The position numbers and the translations under genes are program-made. Below, piece by piece: positions 8,187 to 16,941 of a stretch of DNA of 64,000 nucleotides (position 1 is its first letter; every line of letters starts with the position of its first letter). The notes beneath the pieces were generated by a model that worked only from the letters and a program-made list of their open reading frames with translations, had not been told where the DNA came from and ran no database searches. The stretch comes from an uncultured Methanoregula sp. (lineage in GTDB: Archaea; Halobacteriota; Methanomicrobia; Methanomicrobiales; Methanospirillaceae). The DNA lies in NCBI RefSeq assembly GCF_963667735.1, contig NZ_OY763919.1, forward strand, positions 2,605,539 to 2,669,538, in the 5' to 3' direction.

Positions 8187-8963
8187 TTATTTACGGATCC
8201 TCTTCTGCCGTTCGCGGATATAGATGATCTTTCCAACAGAATCCGTTGATTGCCGTTCATCGATCTCGAACAGGTCAAGGGAACGGATGAGGTCGAAGAA
8301 TTTCCGGTACCCGTAATTCCGGGAATCGAACTCAGGGCTTTTCTTCTGGATGTTCTGGCCGACAAGGCCAAGTTCGGCCCAGCCCCGCTCGTCGGACGAA
8401 TCCTCGACACTGTTTTTGAGTAATTTCAGGAATTTCTGATCCTTTATTACGTCTTTGAATACCATGGGGTTCCGCGGGACGGGAGCTGTAGTCCCGACGG
8501 ACTCCGTTGGCCGCAGGATCTCGGTGTAGATGAATTTGTCACAGGCATCGACAAACGCTTTGGGGGTCTTCTCCTCGCCAAACCCGTACACCATCAGGCC
8601 GGATTCCCGGATCCGGGAGGCCAGGCGGGTGAAATCGCTGTCGCTGGATACAATGCAGAACCCGTCCAGGTTTCCTGCATGGAGGAGATCCATTGCATCG
8701 ATGATCAGCGCACTGTCCGAGGCATTCTTCTTGGTTGTATAGCTGAACTGCTGGATGGGGATGATCGAATTGGAGAGAAGGACATCTTTCCATCCCTGGA
8801 GCTGGGGGGTGGTCCAGTTACCATAGATCCGTTTCACGGAAGCCACGCCGTAATTGGCAACTTCGTCGAGCAGGTTCTTGATGATGCTTGCCTGGGCATT
8901 TTCGGCATCGATGAGCACTGCCAGCCGTTTCTGGCGTTCGATCGGGACTGAATTATATTCCAT
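8187..8963 (-). CDS. NYN-domain nuclease-like protein with C-terminal LOTUS/OST-HTH domain
   Basis: 258 residues. The start at 8963 has a GGTGGATC ribosome binding site; the frame continues upstream to 8996. The N-terminal half is a NYN (LabA/DUF88, PIN-like) domain: RLAVLIDAENAQ at about 12-23 supplies the first acidic residue, SDSALIIDAMDLL the second, and VSSDSDFTRLASRIRE the third. The C-terminal half (about 165-245) matches an OST-HTH/LOTUS domain, with KFLKLLKNSV, WAELGLVGQNIQKKSP and YGYRKFFDLIRSLDLFEI. NYN domains are predicted RNases and LOTUS domains bind RNA, so an RNA-processing role is likely. The target is unknown. Confidence 0.87.
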   Translation of the reverse strand: MEYNSVPIERQKRLAVLIDAENAQASIIKNLLDEVANYGVASVKRIYGNWTTPQLQGWKDVLLSNSIIPIQQFSYTTKKNASDSALIIDAMDLLHAGNLDGFCIVSSDSDFTRLASRIRESGLMVYGFGEEKTPKAFVDACDKFIYTEILRPTESVGTTAPVPRNPMVFKDVIKDQKFLKLLKNSVEDSSDERGWAELGLVGQNIQKKSPEFDSRNYGYRKFFDLIRSLDLFEIDERQSTDSVGKIIYIRERQKRIRK

Positions 8964-9240
8964 TGATCCACCATTCGTTTCCGAGAATTTAATCATAAGT
9001 ATTGATCCGGGTATGGACGGTATTCCGCAAACCCGTTTTTAAACCGGGAGATCCTCACCCGGTATCGTTTGAGCGGGAGCAGGACGATTCAGCCAAATCA
9101 AACGGGGTCCTGGACAATCCTGTGCAACCCGGCGGGCAGGTTCCTGCACCCGATACCCGGAATGAAATGCATCCGACCGGTAGAACGAGATATCATAAAA
9201 ATAAATATCTTAAAACAAGACGGTTTTGGGGATCTCATAC

Positions 9241-9474
9241 ATGAAAAAAGACAATAAAATTACCTTGTCCAAAGAAAAAAAGGACGTGATGATTGCTGAA
9301 ATAAAGAAATATTTCCAAAAAGAGCGGGGGGAGGAGATGGGAGATCTGGCAGCAGCTCTGGTTCTGGATTTTATTGTGGAAAAACTGGCACCGGAATTTT
9401 ACAACCAGGGCGTCTCTGACTCCTATAATTATACAAAAGAGATGATTGAAGACTTATTGGCAATCCAGAAGTAG
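9241..9474 (+). CDS. DUF2164 family small protein
   Basis: 77 residues. The start at 9241 follows a GGGGATC stretch and a TATA-like AAATAAATATC at about 9200. The sequence KKYFQKERGEEMGDLAAALV followed by LDFIVEKLAPEFYNQGVSDS matches the DUF2164 pattern (short helical protein with a 'FYNQG' motif). Function is unknown for the whole family. It is preceded by about 270 non-coding bases and has no co-directional neighbour. Confidence 0.8.
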   Translation: MKKDNKITLSKEKKDVMIAEIKKYFQKERGEEMGDLAAALVLDFIVEKLAPEFYNQGVSDSYNYTKEMIEDLLAIQK

Positions 9475-9578
9475 TGATCTTCCCGATATTGCCGGAAGGT
9501 AAATCATCCATTACCCATCTTCCACCGTTTTTCCGGGTTCCAGGAGGATATTCCTCAAAAAAAAGGAGTCCCGGGGTT

Positions 9579-10511
9579 TCAAAACACGTACGTTGTCCCT
9601 ACCGTATTCAGCATGAATTTTCCGGGCATCTTTTCGGAGAATTGGTTGATCGCATCCCAGCCCGTACAGTGCATCGGGACAATATAATCGGGATTGATCT
9701 TCTGCATCGCGTTGATGGTTGGCCCGATGCGGGAGGCAAAGGCCGGGCCGGTGAGATGGAAACCCCCGAGCACCGCATGAACGCGGCCGGTGCCGGTAAG
9801 ATTCTGTGCATATTCAACCGTATTGACGATCCCGGCATGGGCGCAGCCGCTCAGTATCACGAGACCTTTATCCTTCACATTGACCACGATTGCCTGGTCG
9901 TCCCGGATCGGGTCGGGAACCCATGTGCCATCCTCGAACTTCTCCATACCCGGCATCCCGGTCTCAAACGGGGTTGTCCTCTCTACTTCGCCGGTTACGA
10001 GCAGGTGGCCGTTGGCCAGGGTCGAGGGCCCTTCGCGCCGGAGAATATCAGCTCCGGCTTTTTTGAGCCGGACTGCATCCAGCTGCGGCAGCTCGACCGG
10101 TTCCCGGCCCGGGGGATTGAAGCGGCGCCGGAGAAGGGCATCCGGGTGGAGGACGAGCGGAACCTGCCGCCCCGATCCGCAGAACGCGGTCTCCAGCCCC
10201 CCGATGTGATCGAAGTGGCCGTGGCTCAGGACCGCTGCCTCGATATCCGCAGGGGAGAACCCCAGCTGCCGGGCATTCCAGGCCATGCACTCCCGCGAGA
10301 GGCCGAAATCGAGCAGGATCGCGTGCTCGTGCTTTCCGGCAAAGACCCGGACCATGCACGAGAACCCGTGCTCGGAGAGGAGATGCCGGTTTGGATCGAA
10401 CGGGAGCCGTCGGTCCGCCGGGGTCGACTGCGGTACAAATATATCGATATAGTTGTCGACCAGGACGGTCACTTCCATCCGGTCGGCCGGTTTCAATGCA
10501 ATCCGAGACAT
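9579..10511 (-). CDS. MBL-fold metallo-hydrolase (COG1237-like)
   Basis: 310 residues with the metallo-beta-lactamase fold motif LSHGHFDHIGGL (HXHXDH, near residues 95-106), further metal ligands in LSGCAHAGIVNT (near 218) and a C-terminal HCTGWDA (near 280). The overall layout, including the long insertion and the SGCAHAG motif, resembles the archaeal group often annotated as dihydropterin/ribofuranosylaminobenzene phosphate synthase-like. That name is weakly supported, so no function is claimed. A strong AGGAGGATT ribosome binding site precedes the ATG. The gene follows a DUF2284 gene by 26 bases on the same strand, suggesting a two-gene unit. Confidence 0.85.
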   Translation of the reverse strand: MSRIALKPADRMEVTVLVDNYIDIFVPQSTPADRRLPFDPNRHLLSEHGFSCMVRVFAGKHEHAILLDFGLSRECMAWNARQLGFSPADIEAAVLSHGHFDHIGGLETAFCGSGRQVPLVLHPDALLRRRFNPPGREPVELPQLDAVRLKKAGADILRREGPSTLANGHLLVTGEVERTTPFETGMPGMEKFEDGTWVPDPIRDDQAIVVNVKDKGLVILSGCAHAGIVNTVEYAQNLTGTGRVHAVLGGFHLTGPAFASRIGPTINAMQKINPDYIVPMHCTGWDAINQFSEKMPGKFMLNTVGTTYVF

Positions 10512-10537
10512 CTTCCAATCCTCCTATGATGATTGAT

Positions 10538-11176
10538 TCAGTCTATAAGAAGGAGCGCCATCAGTTCCGGGTGCCCCTGCACCGGGAACCGGATTGGCAT
10601 CCCCGCTTTTTCTGCGGTCTTTACCATGTTGACGCCCACTGCATGTTCGGGAATCCGGGCCTGCGTGGGGTGGACGCAGATCCCGGCTTTCACATTACAG
10701 GTCTCGCAGAGCCGGCACGAACCATTGATGAACGCGAGAGCGAAAGGATTGCCGGCATTGAACGCTATCCGTTCGAGTTCCAGCATCATGGGGGCGAATG
10801 CGCCGGTGCCGTTGAAGTGGTCCTTCCAGAACTGCGTTGCCTGCTCCTTTTTATCAGCAGGGGCTGCAGGGTCGAGCCAGTACTTGTAGATCGAACAGAT
10901 AACGTCGGGGTCGGCACTCGCAGGCGAGATGAACTTAACGAGCAGGGCATACTGGTACTCGGAGAGGATCTTCCGGAACTCGTCCGGGGTCGGGACATGG
11001 GGCGGGCAGGTCAGTTTCTTCCCGTACCCGATGCAGCCGGCCCGGCACTTCAAGGGGACACGGTTCTCGACAATCACATCCGAGGCCGGAATCAACTTTG
11101 CGTCAGCTGCGCCAAGCGAGCGGGCAGCGTCTGTGAGAAAGGTAAATTTTTTTGAATCGATTCTATCGGAACTCAT
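10538..11176 (-). CDS. DUF2284 predicted metal-binding protein
   Basis: 212 residues. The start at 11176 is chosen for the GGTGAGAAGC ribosome binding site. The cysteine pattern is conserved for the family: CRAGCIGYGKKLTCPPHVPTP near residues 45-65, then CRLCETCNVKAGICVHP near 154-170. This suggests an iron-sulfur or zinc-binding protein. The biochemical role of the family is not known. It is the upstream partner of the MBL-fold hydrolase gene. Confidence 0.87.
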   Translation of the reverse strand: MSSDRIDSKKFTFLTDAARSLGAADAKLIPASDVIVENRVPLKCRAGCIGYGKKLTCPPHVPTPDEFRKILSEYQYALLVKFISPASADPDVICSIYKYWLDPAAPADKKEQATQFWKDHFNGTGAFAPMMLELERIAFNAGNPFALAFINGSCRLCETCNVKAGICVHPTQARIPEHAVGVNMVKTAEKAGMPIRFPVQGHPELMALLLID

Positions 11177-11321
11177 GCTTCTCACCATTTGTTAGTAACT
11201 GTAATACGGCATCTGCGAAAAACCCAAGCCTCATTTGCATTGCTTCCCGGGTCAAGATCCCCGGCACTTTCACACCACCTTCTCCGGGTTATATGTATGA
11301 CATTGCGGAATTCTGTATCAT

Positions 11322-11514
11322 GGAATGCCTGCACAGACCCAGATACGCCAATATGACGGGACCACGGGGCCCGGATTATGATCGTGAGAAGCTAACAAAA
11401 ATCCGGAAAAAAATTGTGGACGTCTTTGGCAGGGCAAGTACCTGGGACGATGCAACCATTTCGGAGAGATATAACATCACGCCGGATGGCGACCTGATTA
11501 TGATCATAAAGTGA
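11322..11514 (+). CDS. Small hypothetical protein
   Basis: Up to 63 residues from the ATG at 11322; alternative in-frame ATGs at 11292 and 11355 are possible. The stretch from MTGPRGPDYD onward has codon use like neighbouring genes and ends at 11514. It is rich in charged residues (REKLTKIRKKIVDVFG) and ends DGDLIMIIK. No family is recognised. A TATA-like TTATATG at about 11288 would fit a start at 11322 or later. Confidence 0.5.
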
Positions 11515-11633
11515 TACGAGTTCGGTCTTACGTCCCGGGGGATGTTGAACCGGGATCTGTCCGGTCCCGGTAAATTTTTCCTTGAAGTCTTTTTATGGCC
11601 GGTTAACAATAATGATAGTTCTTCGAATCCACA

Positions 11634-11777
11634 TCAGGGTTTCCGGTTCTTCTTGCGCACCTGTTCCAGATCCTCGTCCGATATCATCTGGAGCCGGGTG
11701 CCGCACGTTGGGCAGAGCCCGGTCTGGTTCCAGGTCAGCTGTTTGTATTCCCGCTTGCAGACAGGACAGTAGTTCAT
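11634..11777 (-). CDS. Small zinc-ribbon protein
   Basis: 47 residues. The start at 11777 has a GGAG six bases upstream; the frame continues further upstream without a better site. It contains two CXXC knuckles (CPVC near residue 4, CPTC near 22) around a beta-hairpin (KQLTWNQTGL), then a charged helix ending KKNRKP. This is a one-domain zinc ribbon of unknown role, possibly nucleic-acid binding. Confidence 0.65.
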   Translation of the reverse strand: MNYCPVCKREYKQLTWNQTGLCPTCGTRLQMISDEDLEQVRKKNRKP

Positions 11778-11897
11778 GAGCATCTCCAGGTACAGGTGCT
11801 TATTATCAAAGGCAGCTGCGGTTCCATTCACGCATCCGCATTCGTTTATGTACCGGACTTTGGGGCATAGTTAAGAGGGGACGTCCGCATGATAAAA

Positions 11898-12077
11898 TTA
11901 TCCTGATGGATACAGCATAACCATCCATAAGACCCAGACAAAGCAGCAGATGCACCCGGCTGCAACACTTCCCCGGAACCACCAGGATTCCCATGCCGGG
12001 CAGCTGTCAGCGAAATCATAGGAGAGCAGATCCGTATCACTTCGTTGCAGGAACCGTTGCAGCCAGGTTCGGGTCAT
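11898..12077 (-). CDS. Small single-pass membrane protein, 59 residues
   Basis: An ATG at 12077 opens a 59-codon frame. The N-terminal half is polar (MTRTWLQRFLQR, then DTDLLSYDFADS). The C-terminal half is a clear membrane helix (about residues 36-57), rich in W, V, C, M and G, beginning RGSVAAGCICCFVWVLW and ending YPSG just before TAA. Codon choice matches neighbours better than the other frames. No recognisable ribosome binding site was seen. No family is recognised. The positively charged start and single helix suggest a membrane peptide with its C-terminus outside, which is an inference. Confidence 0.6.
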   Translation of the reverse strand: MTRTWLQRFLQRSDTDLLSYDFADSCPAWESWWFRGSVAAGCICCFVWVLWMVMLYPSG

Positions 12078-12182
12078 GGGACAATCCCGGATGCCGCGGG
12101 CTCTCCTGCGTAAAGATCCAAACAGAAGCCTGTTCCGCAGCAGTCATTATTTGCCGGACAGGAGCAGGGGCCGGGCACCATT

Positions 12183-12482
12183 TCAGAGCAACCCCTGAGC
12201 TCCATCAATAAGTTCTATCGTGTAACGATGAGGATAATCGCATTTCTGCATTGGCGTTGTGCCCAGAATGTAGAAACCGAAACGGGCTTCGCGGATATGG
12301 TTGGTGTACAGAAAATTCAGCATGGCACCAATCGATTGCGAGGATTTTCGCGACAGCTGGAAAAACCGGGCAATATCCCGCGAGGTTACTACCGCCCGGT
12401 TCAGATTCTGGGAGAGCAGGTAGGTACAGATCAGCCGGGCGCACTGGTATCTCCGCGCTGAATCTGAATGCCCGCATCTCAT
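12183..12482 (-). CDS. Winged-helix-like hypothetical protein
   Basis: 99 residues preceded by GGGGAT eight bases before the ATG. The sequence reads as a compact helix-turn-helix: CARLICTYLLSQN, VVTSRDIARFFQLSRKSS (turn and recognition helix) and SIGAMLNFLYTNHI, then a strand pair GFYILG. This suggests DNA binding, but there is no clear match to a named family. Its neighbours on the same strand are a small membrane protein and a zinc ribbon. Confidence 0.6.
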   Translation of the reverse strand: MRCGHSDSARRYQCARLICTYLLSQNLNRAVVTSRDIARFFQLSRKSSQSIGAMLNFLYTNHIREARFGFYILGTTPMQKCDYPHRYTIELIDGAQGLL

Positions 12483-12575
12483 TTTTTTATCCCCGTTTTT
12501 ATATTTCTCATGCCCCTTTGGTTCATGGGGGGATATACCTGTGTATTGACTGCATATTTTAAAAAAAAAGAGTGT

Positions 12576-13043
12576 TCAGGGTTTTTCCTGTTCCGGTGCC
12601 CGGGCTTTTTTCAGATGGAGATCGAGTACACCATGTACCAGGCTCATCCGGGCCCCGTGAGATGTGACAGGTACGGGAAGCAGAACAACACGGTGCAGGG
12701 AGAGCCGGTTCTTTTCACATGCGGGATTCAAGTCAGGTTCCCTGCCCTCGTCACCGGCATACTCACCGGTAATCCGCAGGGTTGTGTCCGTAACAAGCTC
12801 AAGGGAAATCTTTGCATTGCCACCGGTGCCGGTGACCGTATCTACCGTCACGGTAACCTCATCGTCCTGCACGGACACTTCCGGGTTCAGGTTATGCACG
12901 TACTGGCAGACAATTCCGGGGTTCTCCTCATGCAGCAACAGCGGGTTCTCAGCGGGTTCAAGAGCAAGCTGGTACAGGTAGTCCATGGATGCTCTGAGTT
13001 CGTCAAGTTCATCATAGATGGATCGGTGAAAACGTCGTACCAT
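12576..13043 (-). CDS. Hsp20/alpha-crystallin family small heat-shock protein
   Basis: 155 residues. The start at 13043 has an ideal AAAGGAGGTAGAG ribosome binding site. An N-terminal helix (YDELDELRASMDYLYQLAL) precedes an alpha-crystallin-type beta domain with NPEVSVQDDEVTVTVDTV, a strand LRITGEY and the conserved LHRVVLLPVPV. The usual C-terminal I-X-I motif is not obvious. Family members are ATP-independent holdase chaperones. A divergent member is the best reading. Confidence 0.7.
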   Translation of the reverse strand: MVRRFHRSIYDELDELRASMDYLYQLALEPAENPLLLHEENPGIVCQYVHNLNPEVSVQDDEVTVTVDTVTGTGGNAKISLELVTDTTLRITGEYAGDEGREPDLNPACEKNRLSLHRVVLLPVPVTSHGARMSLVHGVLDLHLKKARAPEQEKP

Positions 13044-13172
13044 TTCTCTACCTCCTTTTTTGTTGCCCAGGTGCGATCCCACCTGGATTAATGGGACGAG
13101 TGCTGTTTGGCCGAATATAGATTGTGGTAAAAAGGGCAGGATGTGTAAGAAGAGATGAGGATTGGGGGGAGA

Positions 13173-14030
13173 CTAGGGGATCTCCACCGAACCTGCAAGG
13201 GAGATCACACCCCAGAGGTTTCCTTTGACTTTGCAATCAATTATGGATCTGATGTCCGGCAGGGATTTTTGAGAGGTCCCGACAATCAGGGAGAAGACCG
13301 CCAGCTGCTCTTCACCGGACCACCGGCTGTCATAGGGTGGCATCGGGGGATAGAATTCCCAGAACACTTCGTGCCGGTTTTTGAGCAGCCCCTCGTATTC
13401 CAGCAATGATCCGGCAGGGATTCCAAAGAAGTACCCGGTTTTTTTGCTGTACGAGCCGCTCAAGAGGTTCCCGTGGCCGGCCGGGATCCCGAACCGGTTC
13501 TTTTGACCGGTCCTTGGGGTTTTTACGTTTTCAGATGAAAAAAATTCCAGGGCCGGCGAGATGGTGAATGCATCCCGGCCGTTCTCTATAAGTTCGGTGA
13601 TGCTGCTCTTATCTTTCGGGGAATAGGAAACAATTTCCGTATCTTCCGGAAACGCAAACTCGATCATCCCGTTGATCAGGCGGGTGGTCGAGGGATCGCC
13701 CGGCCGCATGCTGATGGCAAAGAGTACGGTATAAAAAACCTTATTTTCCGGACCGGTTGTGCTGCCAGGATCCTGCTTTCGCACCTGATCGATCACATCA
13801 TCCGGGGTCCGGCTTACAATCTTTGTGATGAAGACCCGGGCATCCGGGCCTGCCAGGGCATCATCCGGATCAGGCCCTCCATCCTGTCCGGGAGATCGTT
13901 CCGATCCGTTTTTTACTTCTTCGCCCGGACGGGGCATGTATGCATCCCTCATCGTTGCCGCAGAGGATCTCTGGATCTCCGACAACAGGATCACTTCGAC
14001 AGATTCCACGGAAATGTCGTTTTTTACCAT
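13173..14030 (-). CDS. Hypothetical protein
   Basis: 285 residues with an AAAGGGAC ribosome binding site before the ATG. No family is recognised. There is no signal peptide or membrane segment. A low-complexity Gly/Pro/Asp linker (about 36-62) separates a short N-terminal piece from an alpha/beta region. That region contains VFITKIVSRTPDDVIDQVRK, a strand VFYTVLFAISMRPGD, and a C-terminal stretch with EEQLAVFSLIVG and WGVISLAGSVEIP. Codon use is normal for the region. It is probably a soluble cytoplasmic protein. Confidence 0.65.
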   Translation of the reverse strand: MVKNDISVESVEVILLSEIQRSSAATMRDAYMPRPGEEVKNGSERSPGQDGGPDPDDALAGPDARVFITKIVSRTPDDVIDQVRKQDPGSTTGPENKVFYTVLFAISMRPGDPSTTRLINGMIEFAFPEDTEIVSYSPKDKSSITELIENGRDAFTISPALEFFSSENVKTPRTGQKNRFGIPAGHGNLLSGSYSKKTGYFFGIPAGSLLEYEGLLKNRHEVFWEFYPPMPPYDSRWSGEEQLAVFSLIVGTSQKSLPDIRSIIDCKVKGNLWGVISLAGSVEIP

Positions 14031-14188
14031 GATGTCCCTTTAATATCACTTCAGACCGTGCAGGGATAAATAATTGTTTAAAGACGTTTCAGAAACCCGG
14101 GTCCGGGAAAAGACCGGAACTGCTGAAGGCGCGCATCAGGCCGGGACTACGATCGGTACACTCCTCCGGGACCGATCGGGACCGGTGT

Positions 14189-14404
14189 TTACGAAAGAAC
14201 CTGTTTTGTCTGGAACTTGGGCCGGACCTTCTCGGAGAAGTATTTTCCGATCTCGCCGGAATGCATCAGATCCGCGTACACTTTCGGGGGCACTGCCAGG
14301 TACTGGTAAACGAGTCCTGAGGCAAATTCAATCTCCAGGATCTTCCTGGTATCATCATATCCAACAGAATGCAGAATTCGGGACTTGACGGACTGTCGCT
14401 CCAT
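14189..14404 (-). CDS. KTSC domain protein
   Basis: 71 residues from the ATG at 14404; a GTG at 14416 is an alternative. The sequence SRILHSVGYDDTRKILEIEF followed by VYQYLAVPPKVYADLMHS and GKYFSEKVRPKF matches the KTSC domain, named for a lysine tRNA synthetase C-terminal region and also found free-standing. It is thought to bind nucleic acid. No operon partner is evident. Confidence 0.83.
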   Translation of the reverse strand: MERQSVKSRILHSVGYDDTRKILEIEFASGLVYQYLAVPPKVYADLMHSGEIGKYFSEKVRPKFQTKQVLS

Positions 14405-14513
14405 TCGTATCAACACTCTCTTACACGTGCGCTGGGACGTTAAGGGTTGTTACAAAAAAATGTGCCGGGCTTACCGGCAGGATCCGATATTTCCCACCAG
14501 CACGGCTGGTTAT

Positions 14514-16286
14514 TCAGAACCGTTTCGGATCGGTCTCCACATCCACGATGACCGGGCGGTTCATGGCCATTGCCTGGAGCACCGCGGGCCGGAGATCCTC
14601 AGGCCGGGCCACATGGATACCGGCACCGCCGCACACTTCGGCATACTTCGCAAAGTCCGGGTTGAGCAGGTCGGTTGCGAAATTCGGGTAATGCTCCATC
14701 ATCTGCTCGACCTGGATCATGCCCAGCTCGCGGTTGTTTAAGATGATCACCACCACCGGAAGATTGTACTTGACCGCAGTAACAAAATCCCCCATGGCCA
14801 TGGAAAAACCACCATCACCGGTTATGCAGAAGACCGGCCGGTCCGGGTACGCGAGCCGGGCTGCCAGGGCAGCGGGGAACCCGAATCCCATGGTGGCAAG
14901 ATAGCCGGACATGACAAAACGCTGGCGTTTCAATCGGAAGTTCCGGCCAAACCACCACTGGTTCTCCCCGACATCGAGCGAGATTATCGCATCGGGAGGA
15001 ATAATCTCCGAGAGAACTTTCATGATGTAGGGCGGGCGGAGCGGGACTGCCGTGCTGTCGGCCTCCCGGTCCCGCTGCTCGTCCCAGGCACGCTTCATGC
15101 GGGCAACTTCAGCTTGCTTTTTTCCGGTATCCTTCCTGTCAAGAAGCGGGAGGAGCATGGGGATAACGTCAGCACAATTCCCAAAGAGCGAGAGCGACCG
15201 GTCATTTTTTCCGAGCTTGACCGGGTCGAGATCTATCTGGACCATAGGTTTGTCTTCCGGCACGCTGGTAAATTTCGAGAACCCGACACCCAGTACCAGG
15301 AGGAGATCGGCATCGGCTGCAGTTGACCGGGCCATTGGCGAGCCAACGTTCCCGAGGATCCCGAGCACCCAGTCCTCATCCTCCGGCAGGATCCCTTTGG
15401 CCCGGAAGGTGGTCAGGATCGGGGCGCCGATCTTCTTTGCAATGGCAAGCACGTCCTGCCCGGCCGCATATGCTCCCCACCCGGCAATGATGACCGGGTT
15501 TTTTGCAGCATTGATGCGATCCGCTGCCTCCCGGATCAGGTCTTCGGTCGGGACGATCGAGAGCCTCGGGATGCAGGACTCCCGGGAACAGAACATGGCG
15601 TCGAGCGGATCTTTCTGGATATTGTTCGGGACCGAGAGCTGGGAAACCCCCCGGTGGAGGATGGCATACTTGAGCGCCCGCGTGAGGAGCAGGACTGCCT
15701 TGCTGGGGTCGGCGAGCGTGTTGTTGTAGACCGTGATCGGGCGGAAGAGCGCATCCTGGTCGATCTCCTGGATTCCTCCGGGGCCGGTGTACTGGGATTC
15801 CGACTGCCCGTTCAGCGCAATAACCGAAGCATGGTCTTCCTTTGCATCATAGAGTCCGGTGACAAGATTAGTTGCTCCCGGGCCGGCAATGGTGAGGCAG
15901 GCGGCGACGGTGCCGGTCAGTTTGCTGTACGCTGACGCGGCCATTGCAGCATTTGCCTCGTGACGGAAGACGATATACCGGAGGGCCGGGTTCTTCCGGA
16001 CCGCTTCCACAAGCCCGAGCGAGGAGGTGCCCGGAAGACCGAATATGAACCGGACATCCCAGGCGGCAAGCTCTGCAACAAGCACATCGGAGACGGTTGT
16101 ATTGGAGCCGGCATGGGGATCTTCTTTTGGGATTGCAAAAAAAGCATCCTTGGCTGCCCCGCAGACCGGGCAGGACCAGCCTTCGGGAAGATCGAAAAAA
16201 CGTGTCCCGGCCGCAATGCCCGCCGGGACGATCCCGGCCTGCTCGTCATAAACATACCCGCACACCCTGCACTTCCATGCTGTCAT
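14514..16286 (-). CDS. Rubredoxin fused to ThDP-dependent decarboxylase/oxidase-like enzyme
   Basis: 590 residues from the ATG at 16286, which has an AGGAGGAGATGG ribosome binding site. Residues 1-50 are a complete rubredoxin domain with iron ligands C6, C9, C39 and C42 (CRVCGY, CPVCGA). From about 62 the protein is a three-domain thiamine diphosphate enzyme of the acetolactate synthase/pyruvate oxidase group. It has the catalytic Glu110 in FRHEANAAM, a central Rossmann-like domain (about 250-390), and the ThDP/Mg motif from GDGG at 490 to ILNN at 518. An electron-accepting iron domain joined to a 2-oxo acid decarboxylating enzyme suggests oxidative decarboxylation with rubredoxin as electron outlet, which is an inference. 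A TATA-like TATTTTATATC lies about 45 bases upstream. Confidence 0.88.
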   Translation of the reverse strand: MTAWKCRVCGYVYDEQAGIVPAGIAAGTRFFDLPEGWSCPVCGAAKDAFFAIPKEDPHAGSNTTVSDVLVAELAAWDVRFIFGLPGTSSLGLVEAVRKNPALRYIVFRHEANAAMAASAYSKLTGTVAACLTIAGPGATNLVTGLYDAKEDHASVIALNGQSESQYTGPGGIQEIDQDALFRPITVYNNTLADPSKAVLLLTRALKYAILHRGVSQLSVPNNIQKDPLDAMFCSRESCIPRLSIVPTEDLIREAADRINAAKNPVIIAGWGAYAAGQDVLAIAKKIGAPILTTFRAKGILPEDEDWVLGILGNVGSPMARSTAADADLLLVLGVGFSKFTSVPEDKPMVQIDLDPVKLGKNDRSLSLFGNCADVIPMLLPLLDRKDTGKKQAEVARMKRAWDEQRDREADSTAVPLRPPYIMKVLSEIIPPDAIISLDVGENQWWFGRNFRLKRQRFVMSGYLATMGFGFPAALAARLAYPDRPVFCITGDGGFSMAMGDFVTAVKYNLPVVVIILNNRELGMIQVEQMMEHYPNFATDLLNPDFAKYAEVCGGAGIHVARPEDLRPAVLQAMAMNRPVIVDVETDPKRF

Positions 16287-16671
16287 CCATCTCCTCCTGT
16301 AGCAGTCAATAGATCGGTTACCGATATAAAATACAGGGAACACTCAGGGCAACACCCCGGCCCGGATCCGGCCAGCGGGTTATAGCAATCCGTGGAAACG
16401 GAGAATCTGCACAGAGTGCTGCGATACGAGTGCTTAAAGGAAAAAAGGGAAAGATCCCGGCTTTTCCGAAGCCGAATACCGGCAGGTTTTTGCAGCGGGG
16501 GGCGTGTGGACTGCGTTTTGAACAGGAATGATCGCCGACAGTGACGGGGAATTCTTCTGCCAACGGAAATCGCTCCCGCCCGTCTTCCGGACGCACTGCC
16601 GGATACCCATACCAGGGATTATATGGTTATGAATACCCGGTCTCTTTAGCAATAATCCAGGATGTCGGCAG
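16287..16671. other. Intergenic region, promoters only
   Basis: 385 bases between two divergent genes. It holds a TATA-like TATTTTATATC (minus strand, about 16325-16335) for the rubredoxin fusion gene, with a short palindrome CGGTTACCG beside it. A GATTATATGG (about 16618-16627) precedes the plus-strand gene. Open frames here lack ribosome binding sites and have atypical composition. Confidence 0.5.
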
Positions 16672-16941
16672 ATGATAACACAGGATATCGTGAGAAAACT
16701 CTGGGACGAAGCAGGATACGGGAATATCGCCATCTGGGCTGACGATACGATAACGGCAGTACCGGCAGATTATCCCGGGGAGACCAAAGGAGCGAAGCCG
16801 CTTGTCATCCTCAAGCCCATAGCACTCGTAAACCAGTTCGAACTCCTTGATTTCGCTCTCCATGACGAGGAACTGCTCACGAAGATCGAGACCACGGTCC
16901 GGGCGGCCGGTGGCCGGATTACCCGGGGTCCCCGGTCATAA
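16672..16941 (+). CDS. Hypothetical protein
   Basis: 89 residues. A TATA-like GATTATATGG lies about 50 bases upstream and AGGATG about ten bases upstream. The sequence begins MITQDIVRKLWDEAGYGNIA and continues as a small alpha/beta protein (IWADDTITAVPADYPG, PLVILKPIALVNQFELLDFA). No family is recognised. Codon use fits a real gene. It converges with the next gene across an A/T-rich tract. Confidence 0.65.
   Translation: MITQDIVRKLWDEAGYGNIAIWADDTITAVPADYPGETKGAKPLVILKPIALVNQFELLDFALHDEELLTKIETTVRAAGGRITRGPRS

Noticed and set aside
16318..16596. Open frame on the minus strand between the rubredoxin fusion and the next gene
   Set aside because: It has odd composition rich in Arg, Pro and Phe without structure, no ribosome binding site, and covers the promoter of the fusion gene.
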